A stretch of 6,789 bases of DNA from Melioribacteraceae bacterium (GCA_015486905.1 WFQV01000205.1:1-6789), one strand, 5' to 3'. Positions 1 to 6,510 are shown, counted from the stretch's first letter. Translations and numbers: made by a program. The notes: generated from the letters alone by a model not told the origin.

Positions 1-39
1 AAGTTAAAAATGTTTTATGAAAATAATTTAATTAAATGT

Positions 40-101
40 TAAATTTGTATTTAAATATATTTAAATAATTTTTTTAATAATTAGTTTTTCAAATAAATTT
101 G
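40..101 (+). promoter_or_regulatory. AT-rich leader with two possible Bacteroidota -7 boxes
   Basis: The whole 1-111 stretch is about 90% A/T by my count. TAAATTTG, matching the Bacteroidota sigma-factor -7 consensus TAnnTTTG, occurs at 40-47 and again at 94-101. Neither has a clear TTG-type -33 box at the usual 19-21 base spacing. The upstream copy would give a leader of some 55-60 bases for psd; the downstream copy would leave almost none. In DNA this A/T-rich such matches arise easily by chance, so this is only a candidate location for the operon promoter. An 18-base A/T palindrome lies between the two boxes. Confidence 0.22.
49..66. repeat. 18-base perfect A/T palindrome upstream of psd
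   Basis: ATTTAAATATATTTAAAT reads the same on both strands and also consists of two ATTTAAAT units around a central TA. It sits about 45 bases before the psd start. It could be a site for a dimeric regulator or simply a product of the extreme A/T bias; nothing else in the sequence supports a regulator. Confidence 0.4.
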
Positions 102-111
102 GGTTATTGAA

Positions 112-771
112 ATGATAACAAAATACGGTTACGGAACCGTTACAATTATTGCTTTTATCTCGTTAATTTTGATTGTCAGCGGCATACTAATAAATAACAG
201 CATTTACAAATATTTTTCAATTTTTGCCGCAATACTTTTATTAGGATTCACACTTTATTTTTTCAGAGATCCTAAACGTAACGCACCTCAAAATCCTAAT
301 TATTTTCTTTCCCCTGCCGACGGTAAAATAATTTTAGTCAAAGATGTTCACGAGGATAAATTTCTAAAATCCGAAGCCACACAAATTTCCATCTTTATGT
401 CCCCCCTCGATGTTCACATTAATCGAATTCCTCTTGAAGGTAAAATAGACTATCTTAAATATATTAGCGGAAAATATTTGCCTGCTTTTAACGACAAGGC
501 TTCGGCAGAGAATGAAAGAACCGAAATAGGTATTACACACGATGGTGAAAAATTTTTATTTACTCAAGTTGCGGGAATCGTAGCACGAAGAATTATTTGT
601 GAGTTAAAAATCAACGACGAAGTAAAGCAAGGTGAAAAATTCGGGATGATTAAATTCGGCAGCCGCTCCGATATTTTTGTGCCTAAAAATTGGAAAATAA
701 AAGTTAAACCTGGACAACAAGTTTATGGTGGCGAAACAGTTTTATTTAAGAAAACGAATGAAATCCTTTAA
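112..771 (+). CDS. psd: Phosphatidylserine decarboxylase proenzyme (short, archaeal-type family)
   Basis: Decarboxylates phosphatidylserine to phosphatidylethanolamine at the inner membrane face, using a pyruvoyl group made by self-cleavage. The 219-residue length fits the short PSD-related family (about 200-220) rather than the roughly 300-residue E. coli type. Two hydrophobic segments (about 9-27 and 34-51) form an N-terminal membrane anchor, followed by the family motif FFRDP (50-54). SPADG (67-71) and MSPLDVHINR (96-105) supply the Asp and His expected to drive cleavage. FGSRSD (182-187) is the processing site: cleavage between G183 and S184 would give a small alpha subunit starting with the pyruvoyl group. 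The ATG at 112 places the anchor where the family has it; no clear Shine-Dalgarno sequence precedes it. The 3' end overlaps pssA, which makes its substrate. Nothing is missing. Confidence 0.96.
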   Translation: MITKYGYGTVTIIAFISLILIVSGILINNSIYKYFSIFAAILLLGFTLYFFRDPKRNAPQNPNYFLSPADGKIILVKDVHEDKFLKSEATQISIFMSPLDVHINRIPLEGKIDYLKYISGKYLPAFNDKASAENERTEIGITHDGEKFLFTQVAGIVARRIICELKINDEVKQGEKFGMIKFGSRSDIFVPKNWKIKVKPGQQVYGGETVLFKKTNEIL

Positions 772-1504
772 ATTATCCAAGGCTATCATTCCCAACTCTT
801 TTACTGCAGCAAATCTGTTTAGCGGATTTGTTTCAATATTATTGGCATCTGACGGCAATTACAAACTGGCGGCAATTTTTATCTTAATCGGTACCGTCTT
901 CGACACCGTTGACGGAATGGTAGCCCGCCTCGTAAACATAAGCAGTGTCTTCGGTGTGGAACTCGATTCCTTGGCAGATGTTGTTACTTTCGGTGTGGCA
1001 CCGGGATTTTTAATTTACAATACTTATTTACACCAATTAGGGAATTGGGGAATAATTATTTCTTCCTTGCTACCTTTATTCGGTGCCTTCAGGTTGGCAA
1101 GATTTAACATTCAAGTGGAAGACATAAATGTAAAAATAGATTTTAGAGGTTTACCAATCCCCTCAACCGCTATTATCATTGCTTCGATGGTACTTTCTTA
1201 TTTTAATGAAGCAAAATTCAACGAAACGTTAACAATAATCATTATTCCCACAATTATTATTCTCAGCTTATTAATGGTTAGTAACGTACGGTATGATTCC
1301 TTAGCAAATTTTACCAAGAAATCGCGGAAAGCAAAAATTATTTACTTTGTGATTTTCATTTTACTTCTTTTATTAGGTACATTTACAATTAACGAAATAT
1401 TGCTTTTCGTGTTCGGCTCATTTGCGCTTTACGGAGTTTTCATGCAAATTTATTTGTTTCTTTTTCCTTCGAAAGCCGTAGAACAAAATTCAAACGGAGA
1501 TTGA
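758..1504 (+). CDS. pssA: CDP-diacylglycerol--serine O-phosphatidyltransferase (type II PssA)
   Basis: Integral membrane enzyme that joins CDP-diacylglycerol and L-serine to give phosphatidylserine and CMP; the upstream psd product then makes phosphatidylethanolamine. The full CDP-alcohol phosphotransferase signature is present: D52-G53-x2-A56-R57-x8-G66-x3-D70-x3-D74. These residues hold the catalytic metals. The N-terminus IPNSFTAANLFSGF (11-24) is typical of the Bacillus-type PssA, as are RLARFN (112-117) and GLPIPSTA (131-138). About six to eight hydrophobic segments span the protein. I chose the ATG at 758 (248 residues) over an in-frame ATG at 725: the family begins only a few residues before IPN, and the longer form would overlap psd by 47 bases instead of 14. 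The stop lies one base before purS, so co-transcription and coupling are likely. Confidence 0.95.
   Translation: MKSFKLSKAIIPNSFTAANLFSGFVSILLASDGNYKLAAIFILIGTVFDTVDGMVARLVNISSVFGVELDSLADVVTFGVAPGFLIYNTYLHQLGNWGIIISSLLPLFGAFRLARFNIQVEDINVKIDFRGLPIPSTAIIIASMVLSYFNEAKFNETLTIIIIPTIIILSLLMVSNVRYDSLANFTKKSRKAKIIYFVIFILLLLLGTFTINEILLFVFGSFALYGVFMQIYLFLFPSKAVEQNSNGD
1496..1499 (+). promoter_or_regulatory. Shine-Dalgarno GGAG that fixes the purS GTG start
   Basis: GGAG ends 6 bases before the GTG at 1506. It lies inside the last codons of pssA. It supports the GTG start of purS over the ATG at 1504-1506, which overlaps the pssA stop but is in a different frame from purS. Confidence 0.6.
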
Positions 1505-1505
1505 T

Positions 1506-1763
1506 GTGTTTAAAGCAACGGTAATAGTTAAAAGACGACCGACAATATTAGACCCGCAGGGAAAAGCTGTGGAGCAAGGTGCAAAACTTTTGGGATTTAA
1601 CAACGTGAGAAATACAAGAATAGGTAAGTTCATTGAGTTCTTTGTTGACACCGCAGACAAAGTAAAAGCCGAGAAAGAAGTTCGAGACTATTGCGACAAA
1701 CTTTTAGCCAATCCGATTATTGAAGATTTTGAATATCAAGTGGAAGAAATGAATAATGATTAA
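1506..1763 (+). CDS. purS: Phosphoribosylformylglycinamidine synthase subunit PurS
   Basis: Small structural subunit of the three-part FGAM synthetase (PurS, PurQ, PurL), which converts FGAR, ATP and glutamine to FGAM in the fourth step of de novo purine synthesis. PurS dimers bridge PurQ and PurL and help pass ammonia. The 85-residue length is usual. The hallmark block runs from the N-terminal strand (KATVIVKRR, 3-11) through LDPQGKAV (15-22), GF..VRNTRIGKF (30-42) and the C-terminal LLANPIIEDFEYQVEE (66-81). Translation starts at GTG, one base after the pssA stop, with a GGAG ribosome site 6 bases upstream. The last 8 bases overlap purQ, a usual arrangement for subunits made in equal amounts. 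PurL is not in this window. Confidence 0.96.
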   Translation: MFKATVIVKRRPTILDPQGKAVEQGAKLLGFNNVRNTRIGKFIEFFVDTADKVKAEKEVRDYCDKLLANPIIEDFEYQVEEMNND

Positions 1764-2448
1764 ATTCGGAGTTGTCGTTTTCCCCGGCTCCAACTGCGAT
1801 TACGATGCTTATTATTCAACGAAAAAAATATTAGGTTTTGATGCCGAATTTATTTGGCACAAGGATAAGAACATCAACAACAGTGATGTAATCATTTTGC
1901 CCGGAGGATTCACTTACGGAGATTATTTGCGTGCCGGTGCAATTGCAAAATTCTCACCGATAATGGATGCGGTAATTAACTTTGCCGAACGCGGTGGAAT
2001 TGTTCTCGGAATTTGTAACGGATTTCAAATACTTTTGGAAACAGGATTATTACCCGGAGCAATGCTGGAAAACGAATCCTTAAAATTTATTTGTAAAGAT
2101 GTTTACGTTAAAATAAGTTCGAGAGAGAATATTTTTACAAATAAAATCGAAAAGGATGTTTTGAAAATTCCTATTGCCCACGCGGAAGGGAACTATTTTG
2201 CAACTGAGAATGTCTTAAGGGAGTTGGAAAAAAATTCTCAGATTGTTTTTCGGTATTCTTCTGAGGAAGGAGAAATATCAGAAGATTTTAATCCTAACGG
2301 TTCATTGAAAAATATTGCCGGCATCACTAATAAAAGGAAAAATGTTTTGGGAATGATGCCCCACCCCGAACGTGCTTGCGACCCTATTCTAAAACGCACG
2401 GACGGCGCACTTATTTTTAAATCAATAGTAGAAAATTTAATTTCATAA
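1756..2448 (+). CDS. purQ: Phosphoribosylformylglycinamidine synthase subunit PurQ (glutaminase)
   Basis: Class I glutamine amidotransferase subunit of FGAM synthetase: it hydrolyses glutamine and delivers ammonia to PurL. The length of 230 residues matches the stand-alone PurQ family (about 225-230). The N-terminus GVVVFPGSNCDYD (5-17) is diagnostic for PurQ. LPGGFTYGDYLRAGAIAKFSP (48-68) forms the oxyanion strand region. The nucleophile is C87 in GICNGFQ (85-91), and the His-Glu of the triad are H203 and E205 in MPHPERA (201-207). AHAEGNY (141-147) and NPNGS (179-183) are also conserved. The ATG at 1756 overlaps purS by 8 bases, with a weak GGAAG 9 bases upstream. All catalytic residues are present, so activity is expected once PurL, encoded elsewhere, is supplied. 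Confidence 0.97.
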   Translation: MIKFGVVVFPGSNCDYDAYYSTKKILGFDAEFIWHKDKNINNSDVIILPGGFTYGDYLRAGAIAKFSPIMDAVINFAERGGIVLGICNGFQILLETGLLPGAMLENESLKFICKDVYVKISSRENIFTNKIEKDVLKIPIAHAEGNYFATENVLRELEKNSQIVFRYSSEEGEISEDFNPNGSLKNIAGITNKRKNVLGMMPHPERACDPILKRTDGALIFKSIVENLIS

Positions 2449-2462
2449 TACGAGGTAAAAAA

Positions 2463-2669
2463 ATGTTTGGAAATGTAGGTACACCTGAAATACTTTTAAT
2501 TGTACTTGTAATATTAGTCCTTTTCGGCGCTAACAAAATTCCGGATTTTGCAAAAGGTTTGGGCAAAGGTATGAAGGAATTCAAAAAAGCTCTCAAAGAA
2601 GTTGAAGAAGACATTAACCTTGACGAAGACACTTCCAAGACCCAAGAGAAGAAGGAAGAGAAAAAATAG
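2463..2669 (+). CDS. tatA: Twin-arginine translocation protein TatA/E
   Basis: Small membrane protein that oligomerises to let folded twin-arginine signal proteins cross the cytoplasmic membrane. It has the standard TatA plan in 68 residues: a short N-terminus with a polar Glu (E9) at the membrane edge, one transmembrane helix (about 10-21), the hinge FGANKIP (21-27), an amphipathic helix (about 28-47) with the conserved GKG.KEFKKAL pattern (34-44), and a highly charged tail ending in Lys/Glu repeats. A good Shine-Dalgarno GAGG (2452-2455) lies 7 bases before the ATG, one of the few clear ones in this run, which may allow higher output than from its neighbours. It starts 14 bases after purQ and ends 6 bases before gatA. 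TatC is not present here. TatA and TatE/TatB cannot be separated by sequence alone, though the FG-x4-P hinge and short tail favour TatA. Confidence 0.94.
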   Translation: MFGNVGTPEILLIVLVILVLFGANKIPDFAKGLGKGMKEFKKALKEVEEDINLDEDTSKTQEKKEEKK

Positions 2670-2675
2670 GTCTTA

Positions 2676-4106
2676 ATGGATTATTTAAATATTCGCGACA
2701 AACGGGAGAAAATCCGGCGGGGAGAAATTTCTCTGTTCGAAAATGTTAACTATTTTCAAAAGAGGATTGAAAGTAATAAAGATTTAAATGCTTTCAATTT
2801 CCTCAACAAAAACCTTAAGGAAGAATCCTTCAAAATTGAGAAAAAAATAAAGGAGGGAAAAGCCGGCAAATTAGCAGGCGCAGTAATTTCAATTAAGGAC
2901 ATCCTTTCTGTAAAGGATATTCCGATGACGTGCTGTTCGAATATTTTAAAAGATTTTATTCCCATTTACACTGCAACGGCGGTTCAAAAGTTACTTGACG
3001 AAGATGCAATAATAATAGGCAAAACAAACTGTGACGAATTTGCAATGGGTTCTTCGAACGAAAATTCGGCATTCGGTGAAGTAAAAAATCCTTGGGACAG
3101 GGAACGCACTCCCGGCGGTTCCTCAGGCGGTTCGGCGGTATCCGTTGCCGCTCGTTTTTGCGATGCCTCGTTAGGCAGTGATACCGGCGGTTCAATCAGA
3201 CAGCCGGCGGCATTTACAGGCGTTTTCGGATTAAAACCCACCTACGGAAGAGTCTCTCGTTACGGGCTTACCGCCTTTGCTTCTTCGTTCGATTCCGTCG
3301 GTCCCTTTACTAACAACGTTTCCGATGCGGCTTTAATCCTTGAAATTATTTCAGGTAAAGACGAAAAAGATTCAACCTCCGAAGAAGTTGAAGAAGAACG
3401 ATTTTCAGAAAATTTGGAATCGGAAAGAAAATTTAAAATTGGTATTCCGAAAGAATATTTCGGCGAAGGACTTCAAACAGAAATTCGAGAAAAAATAAAT
3501 TCCGTCATTGCATCTATTAAATCTACTGGAAACGAATTAGTTGAGATCTCTTTACCCCACACGGAATATTCAATTGCTACGTATTACATTTTAACCACAG
3601 CGGAAGCATCGGCTAATTTGGCTCGTTACGACGGAGTGCGTTACGGTTACAGAAGTGCCGAAAATAAAACACTTGAGGAAATGTACGTCAATACTCGCAG
3701 CGAAAGTTTCGGGACGGAAGTAAAACGAAGAATAATGTTAGGCACTTACGTACTTTCCGCAGGCTATTACGACAAGTATTACGACAAGGCACAAAGAGTA
3801 AGGAGATTGATTAAAGAAGATTTCGATAGAGCTTTCGAGCAAGTGGATTTAATCCTTGCACCCACTGCACCGTCAACGGCTTTTAAGCTCGGTGAAAAAA
3901 TCTCCGACCCTCTTCAAATGTACCTGTCGGATGTTTACACCGTGAGCGCAAATTTGGCAGGCATCCCGGCAATGAACATTCCCATTGGCTTTGACGGTAA
4001 CGGCTTGCCGATTGGAATGCAATTAATGGCTAACCTTTTTAACGAGTCCGAGATTTTACAATTTGCTTATTTCTTGGAAAATAATTTTCTTGATTTGCAC
4101 AGATGA
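2676..4106 (+). CDS. gatA: Asp-tRNA(Asn)/Glu-tRNA(Gln) amidotransferase subunit A
   Basis: Amidase subunit of the GatCAB complex: it releases ammonia from glutamine, which GatB uses to convert misacylated Glu-tRNA(Gln) or Asp-tRNA(Asn) to the correct form. At 476 residues it is full length (usual about 480-490). The amidase-signature catalytic triad is K74 (in ISIKDI), S149 (in TPGGSSGGSA, 145-154) and the nucleophile S173 (in GSDTGGSIRQPA, 167-178). The spacings match the structurally known S. aureus GatA after a shift of five residues. GatA-specific blocks include DEFAMGSSNENSAFG (120-134), LKPTYGRVSRYGL (186-198), AEASANLARYDGVRYG (309-324), RRIMLGTYVLSAGYYD (351-366) and YTVSANLAGIPAMNIP (421-436). 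These separate it from general amidases. A Glu-rich stretch (about 229-250) fills a normally variable loop. It starts 6 bases after tatA with only a weak AGG ribosome site, and its stop overlaps the next gene in an ATGA. gatB and gatC are not adjacent, which is common in this group. Confidence 0.97.
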   Translation: MDYLNIRDKREKIRRGEISLFENVNYFQKRIESNKDLNAFNFLNKNLKEESFKIEKKIKEGKAGKLAGAVISIKDILSVKDIPMTCCSNILKDFIPIYTATAVQKLLDEDAIIIGKTNCDEFAMGSSNENSAFGEVKNPWDRERTPGGSSGGSAVSVAARFCDASLGSDTGGSIRQPAAFTGVFGLKPTYGRVSRYGLTAFASSFDSVGPFTNNVSDAALILEIISGKDEKDSTSEEVEEERFSENLESERKFKIGIPKEYFGEGLQTEIREKINSVIASIKSTGNELVEISLPHTEYSIATYYILTTAEASANLARYDGVRYGYRSAENKTLEEMYVNTRSESFGTEVKRRIMLGTYVLSAGYYDKYYDKAQRVRRLIKEDFDRAFEQVDLILAPTAPSTAFKLGEKISDPLQMYLSDVYTVSANLAGIPAMNIPIGFDGNGLPIGMQLMANLFNESEILQFAYFLENNFLDLHR

Positions 4107-4915
4107 TTGAACTGAAAAACATATCGAAATCATACGGACAAACCAAAGCATTAAAAGGAATTGACGTAAAAATAAATTCCTCAAAAATTTACGGATTGCT
4201 GGGACCTAACGGCTCAGGTAAAAGTACGCTGATAAAAATAATCCTTAAAATAATCGAGCCTACAAAAGGCACGGTAAATTATTTTGATGATAATCTTAAA
4301 AATGGCTTTTACAACTCCGTCGGTTATTTACCCGAGGAAAGGGGACTTTTCTTAAACAGCAAAGTAAAAGACGTCCTTAATTATTTTGGCAAATTAAAAA
4401 ATTTAAGAGGAAAAAATTTAGATAAAAAAATCAATTATTGGCTTGAGCGCTTGGCACTTAATGATTCTTCTCACTTTCAAATAGGACAGCTCTCAAAGGG
4501 CAATCAGCAGAAGGTACAGTTGATTACCGCCTTACTTCACGAACCCAAACTGTTAATACTTGACGAACCTTACACCGGTTTTGACCCCTTAAATCAGCAA
4601 TTGCTGAACGAAATAATACTTGAATATTCGTCAAATGATAAAACGATTATTCTTTCCACCCATTTAATGAACTTTGTTGAAAATGTTTGTACGGATGTAA
4701 TTTTTCTCAACAAAGGAAACTTACTTTACAATGGCAGTTTAAAAGATTTGTTTGCCAAACATTCGGAAGAAACCTTTTTGCTTGAAATTGAAAAAAACAA
4801 AGCAACGGAGGAGGAATTGCAAACTCTCCCCTACAAAAATTTAATTACCAAACATCCTGCTTTGAATGAAATATTTTTTGAAGAATTAAAAAATCAAAAC
4901 TCAGATGAACGGTAA
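4103..4915 (+). CDS. ABC transporter ATP-binding protein (NatA/YhaQ-like, ABC-2 exporter)
   Basis: Cytoplasmic ATPase that powers the permease encoded next. The 270 residues show the nucleotide-binding domain in order: Walker A GPNGSGKST (34-42), the YLPEERGL block (75-82), signature LSKGNQQK (130-137), Walker B LLILDEP (150-156) with catalytic E155, D-loop GFDP (159-162) and switch H187 in STHLM. The PEERGL block is typical of the NatA/YhaQ subfamily; it puts Glu where most ABC proteins have the Q-loop Gln, and the signature is LSKGN rather than LSGGQ. A C-terminal extension (about 215-270) matches in position the small DUF4162-type tail of this subfamily. The ATG overlaps the gatA stop by 4 bases (ATGA) and has no ribosome site of its own, so coupled translation is likely. 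The substrate cannot be read from the sequence; sodium efflux is known only for some relatives. Confidence 0.93.
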   Translation: MIELKNISKSYGQTKALKGIDVKINSSKIYGLLGPNGSGKSTLIKIILKIIEPTKGTVNYFDDNLKNGFYNSVGYLPEERGLFLNSKVKDVLNYFGKLKNLRGKNLDKKINYWLERLALNDSSHFQIGQLSKGNQQKVQLITALLHEPKLLILDEPYTGFDPLNQQLLNEIILEYSSNDKTIILSTHLMNFVENVCTDVIFLNKGNLLYNGSLKDLFAKHSEETFLLEIEKNKATEEELQTLPYKNLITKHPALNEIFFEELKNQNSDER

Positions 4916-6077
4916 ACTTTTTACTATTTTCAGTTGGGAAGTAACGGAGAAAATGAAACGTAAAGCGTTTTGGTTCTCTACTATCTTTATTCCGCTTTTT
5001 ATTTTTGTAATAAGTACCGTTCCTTTTTTAAACACTTCCAATCCTCCCGAACGACCCGTTATTATTGGCTTTACCGATAGCAGTAGCCATTTCACCCCAT
5101 ATTTAATAGATGAAGTCAACATCTTAAGACAAAAAGCCAAAAATGAAATCATTCTAATGAACACGGGAACAACCGGGAAAAACATTAAGACTTTACTCTC
5201 CCAAAAAGATATTGACGTTGGACTTACCATTAATAAAAAAGCTACAACTTTTGAGATAGTTTTTTCAAAATCAATTTTTCGTGCAAGTGCCGTAACGCTT
5301 AAAAACATTGTGTCAAACGCATTCCTCCGTGAGAAAGTCGATTCCGTAAATTTACCCGCACAGCTAAAGGCGGAATTACTTTCATCTCCAAAGATTGCCG
5401 TAAAGCAGTTGAAAGACGACACAAACACAAAATTTTTAAAGAAATTCGAGGGAGCTTTTGCTGTTATTCTGATTTTTATTTCGTCCGTTCTTTTTGCCGG
5501 AGGAATGTTTATCCGTGGAATTGCCGAAGAAAAATCGAATAGAATAATAGAACTGCTGTTAACAAGCTGCGAGACAAAAACAATCTTATTGGGAAAAACT
5601 TTCGGGTTAATCACCGTAAACATTATTCAACTGTTAATTTGGGCTTTTGTCGGTGCTCTCTTCTTCCCCACTCAAATTTCCGTCGTTTTAACTTTGCCCT
5701 ACTTTTTCCAATTGGTAATTCTTTTCGCCGTCGGCTATTTAATGTTTACTCTTCTTTTTGTTTCAATAGGAGCGTTTGTTAAATCGGACAGCGACGCCCA
5801 ACAACTGCTTGCCGTAATAAGCATAGTTGTAATTTTACCCGTAATTGTAGTGCTTCATATTTTCGGTCAACCATACGATTTGCTAACACAGTTCTTGCTT
5901 TATTTCCCTCTTACTTCCGTACCTACCGCAATGCTTAAACTCAGTTTCCAAAGTTTGGGGAACGTCGAGTTTCTCCTCACGGTTATTGTCGATTTGTTTA
6001 CATTCCTTATTCTCCTTCTCGTTTCAAGTAAATATTTTAGGAAAAGAGTAATCGAATACGGAACACCTTCCAAATAG
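4905..6077 (+). CDS. ABC-2 type transporter permease (NatB/YhaP-like)
   Basis: Membrane half of the exporter whose ATPase lies just upstream; the genes overlap by 11 bases. The 390 residues follow the NatB-like (ABC2_membrane_3) plan. One N-terminal membrane helix (about 22-43) is followed by a large loop expected outside the cytoplasm (about 45-180). Then come some five or six helices (roughly 183-204, 233-254, 262-291, 301-320 and 355-375). The cytoplasmic coupling segment GIAEEKSNRIIELLLTS (205-221) is the hallmark of the family and is where the ATPase docks. FPLTSVPTAM (334-343) and the C-terminal YGTPS (385-389) are also family-like. No twin-arginine or lipoprotein signal is present. The exported substrate is unknown; relatives include sodium, drug and antimicrobial exporters. 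It is the last plus-strand gene recognised here, and no terminator follows closely. Confidence 0.92.
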   Translation: MNGKLFTIFSWEVTEKMKRKAFWFSTIFIPLFIFVISTVPFLNTSNPPERPVIIGFTDSSSHFTPYLIDEVNILRQKAKNEIILMNTGTTGKNIKTLLSQKDIDVGLTINKKATTFEIVFSKSIFRASAVTLKNIVSNAFLREKVDSVNLPAQLKAELLSSPKIAVKQLKDDTNTKFLKKFEGAFAVILIFISSVLFAGGMFIRGIAEEKSNRIIELLLTSCETKTILLGKTFGLITVNIIQLLIWAFVGALFFPTQISVVLTLPYFFQLVILFAVGYLMFTLLFVSIGAFVKSDSDAQQLLAVISIVVILPVIVVLHIFGQPYDLLTQFLLYFPLTSVPTAMLKLSFQSLGNVEFLLTVIVDLFTFLILLLVSSKYFRKRVIEYGTPSK

Positions 6078-6084
6078 CAGGAAA

Positions 6085-6119
6085 CCTACCGCGGCAAGCC
6101 ACAATTAAAAATTAAGAAT
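6085..6119 (+). repeat. 35-base direct repeat, copy 1
   Basis: Begins CCTACCGCGGCAAGCC and ends in ATTAAAAATTAAGAAT. It matches copy 2 at 6625-6659 at 31 of 35 positions by hand alignment. It starts 7 bases after the permease stop and abuts the first 44-base inverted-repeat copy. Confidence 0.75.
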
Positions 6120-6162
6120 GTCTTGAACCATGATTAGTGTGATTAAATGACTGACTATGATT
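6119..6162 (+). repeat. 44-base inverted repeat, copy A
   Basis: Begins TGTCTTGAACCATGATTAG and ends GACTATGATT. It matches the reverse complement of 6448-6491 at 36 of 44 positions with no gaps. Both copies contain recurrent TGATT units spaced about 8-10 bases apart. I associate AATCATAG...GTTCAAGAC-like repeats with Bacteroidota intergenic regions from memory only. Confidence 0.75.
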
Positions 6163-6180
6163 GGAAGACGGGAATTAGCG

Positions 6181-6201
6181 GTCAGCCGTCAGTGTTCAGT
6201 A
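6181..6201 (+). repeat. 7-base tandem patch, GTCAG type
   Basis: Three consecutive degenerate heptamers of the form KTCAGYV. The shared TCAG core recurs exactly every 7 bases. It is short and imperfect, so on its own it could be chance; two other 7-base patches in the same intergenic region make it more believable. Confidence 0.4.
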
Positions 6202-6250
6202 TGCCGTTTAGAACGACCGTAATTGATGTGCGTTAACTTACGCTTTGTCT

Positions 6251-6287
6251 GTCATTTCGACGAGCGAAGCGAGGAAAAATCTCGAAG
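6251..6287 (+). repeat. GTCATTTCGACGAGCGAAGC-type dispersed palindromic element
   Basis: The core GAGCGAAGCGAG is flanked by TTCGA (6256-6260) and its complement TCGAA (6282-6286). A second pair, CGAG (6270-6273) and CTCG (6281-6284), closes a 7-base loop, so the element can fold. From memory, near-identical GTCATTnCGA...GAGCGAAGCGAGG...ATCTC sequences recur many times in intergenic regions of Bacteroidota and some other bacteria. There is only one copy in this window, so the repeat status rests on that recollection. Confidence 0.6.
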
Positions 6288-6293
6288 AAAAAG

Positions 6294-6320
6294 CAAAGAG
6301 GTTCAAAGGCGCAAAGGGAG
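6294..6320 (+). repeat. Degenerate CAAAG repeat
   Basis: CAAAG recurs at 6294, 6304 and 6312 in a purine-rich setting (CAAAGGCGCAAAGGGAG at its end). A related GCGCAGAGG follows at 6348-6356 and recurs at 6575-6583. It looks like a decayed simple repeat of the AAAGGCGCAAAG kind. Confidence 0.35.
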
Positions 6321-6421
6321 AGAATTAAAAGGTTAATAGGTTCGGAAGCGCAGAGGTTTTTATTGTCAATCAAGTTTAGATTGTTTAGTCCACAACGGCG
6401 GATTAGGAGCAAAATCTGTTA

Positions 6422-6446
6422 ACTTCTAACTTCTAAATTCTAAACT
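6422..6446 (+). repeat. 7-base tandem repeat, ACTTCTA type
   Basis: Two exact ACTTCTA units followed by AATTCTA and a partial unit, with a period of 7. On the minus strand the unit reads TAGAAGT or TAGAATT, similar in style to the ATTAAGA heptamers at 6644-6670. Confidence 0.6.
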
Positions 6447-6447
6447 A

Positions 6448-6491
6448 AATCATAGTCTATCATAAAATCAGACAAATCACAGTTCAAGACA
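6448..6491 (-). repeat. 44-base inverted repeat, copy B
   Basis: On the minus strand it begins TGTCTTGAACTGTGATTTG and ends GACTATGATT, matching copy A (6119-6162) at 36 of 44 positions. The two copies face each other across 285 bases, with no reading frame between them that resembles a transposase. Confidence 0.75.
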
Positions 6492-6510
6492 ATGTGAAAT
6501 TAGCTTTCCA

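Noticed and set aside
1..111. Riboswitch or purine-responsive leader in front of the operon
   Set aside because: The leader is almost pure A/T with no stable G/C stems or known aptamer core, and the purine genes are third and fourth in the run, with no leader space of their own.
725..757. An upstream ATG that would lengthen pssA by 11 residues
   Set aside because: It would extend the overlap with psd to 47 bases and add residues not seen in the family, which starts shortly before the IPN motif; the ATG at 758 fits better.
1504..1506. ATG overlapping the pssA stop codon as the start of purS
   Set aside because: It is out of frame with purS. The in-frame GTG at 1506 has a GGAG at proper spacing.
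2956..3241. Two overlapping minus-strand open frames within gatA
   Set aside because: They cover the most conserved catalytic part of gatA, and their translations are low in family-like features. The coding signal belongs to the plus strand.
4901..5623. A 240-codon open frame on the minus strand
   Set aside because: It is antisense to the well-supported ABC permease, has no recognisable motif and starts with no ribosome site. It is a shadow of the permease codon use.
4103..6077. Naming the ABC pair natA/natB as a sodium exporter
   Set aside because: Sequence supports the NatA/NatB-like superfamily, but substrates differ widely within it and nothing here indicates sodium.
6119..6491. Insertion sequence with terminal inverted repeats
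   Set aside because: No transposase-like reading frame lies between the inverted copies, and no target-site duplication is evident at their outer edges. Kept only as a possible non-autonomous element.
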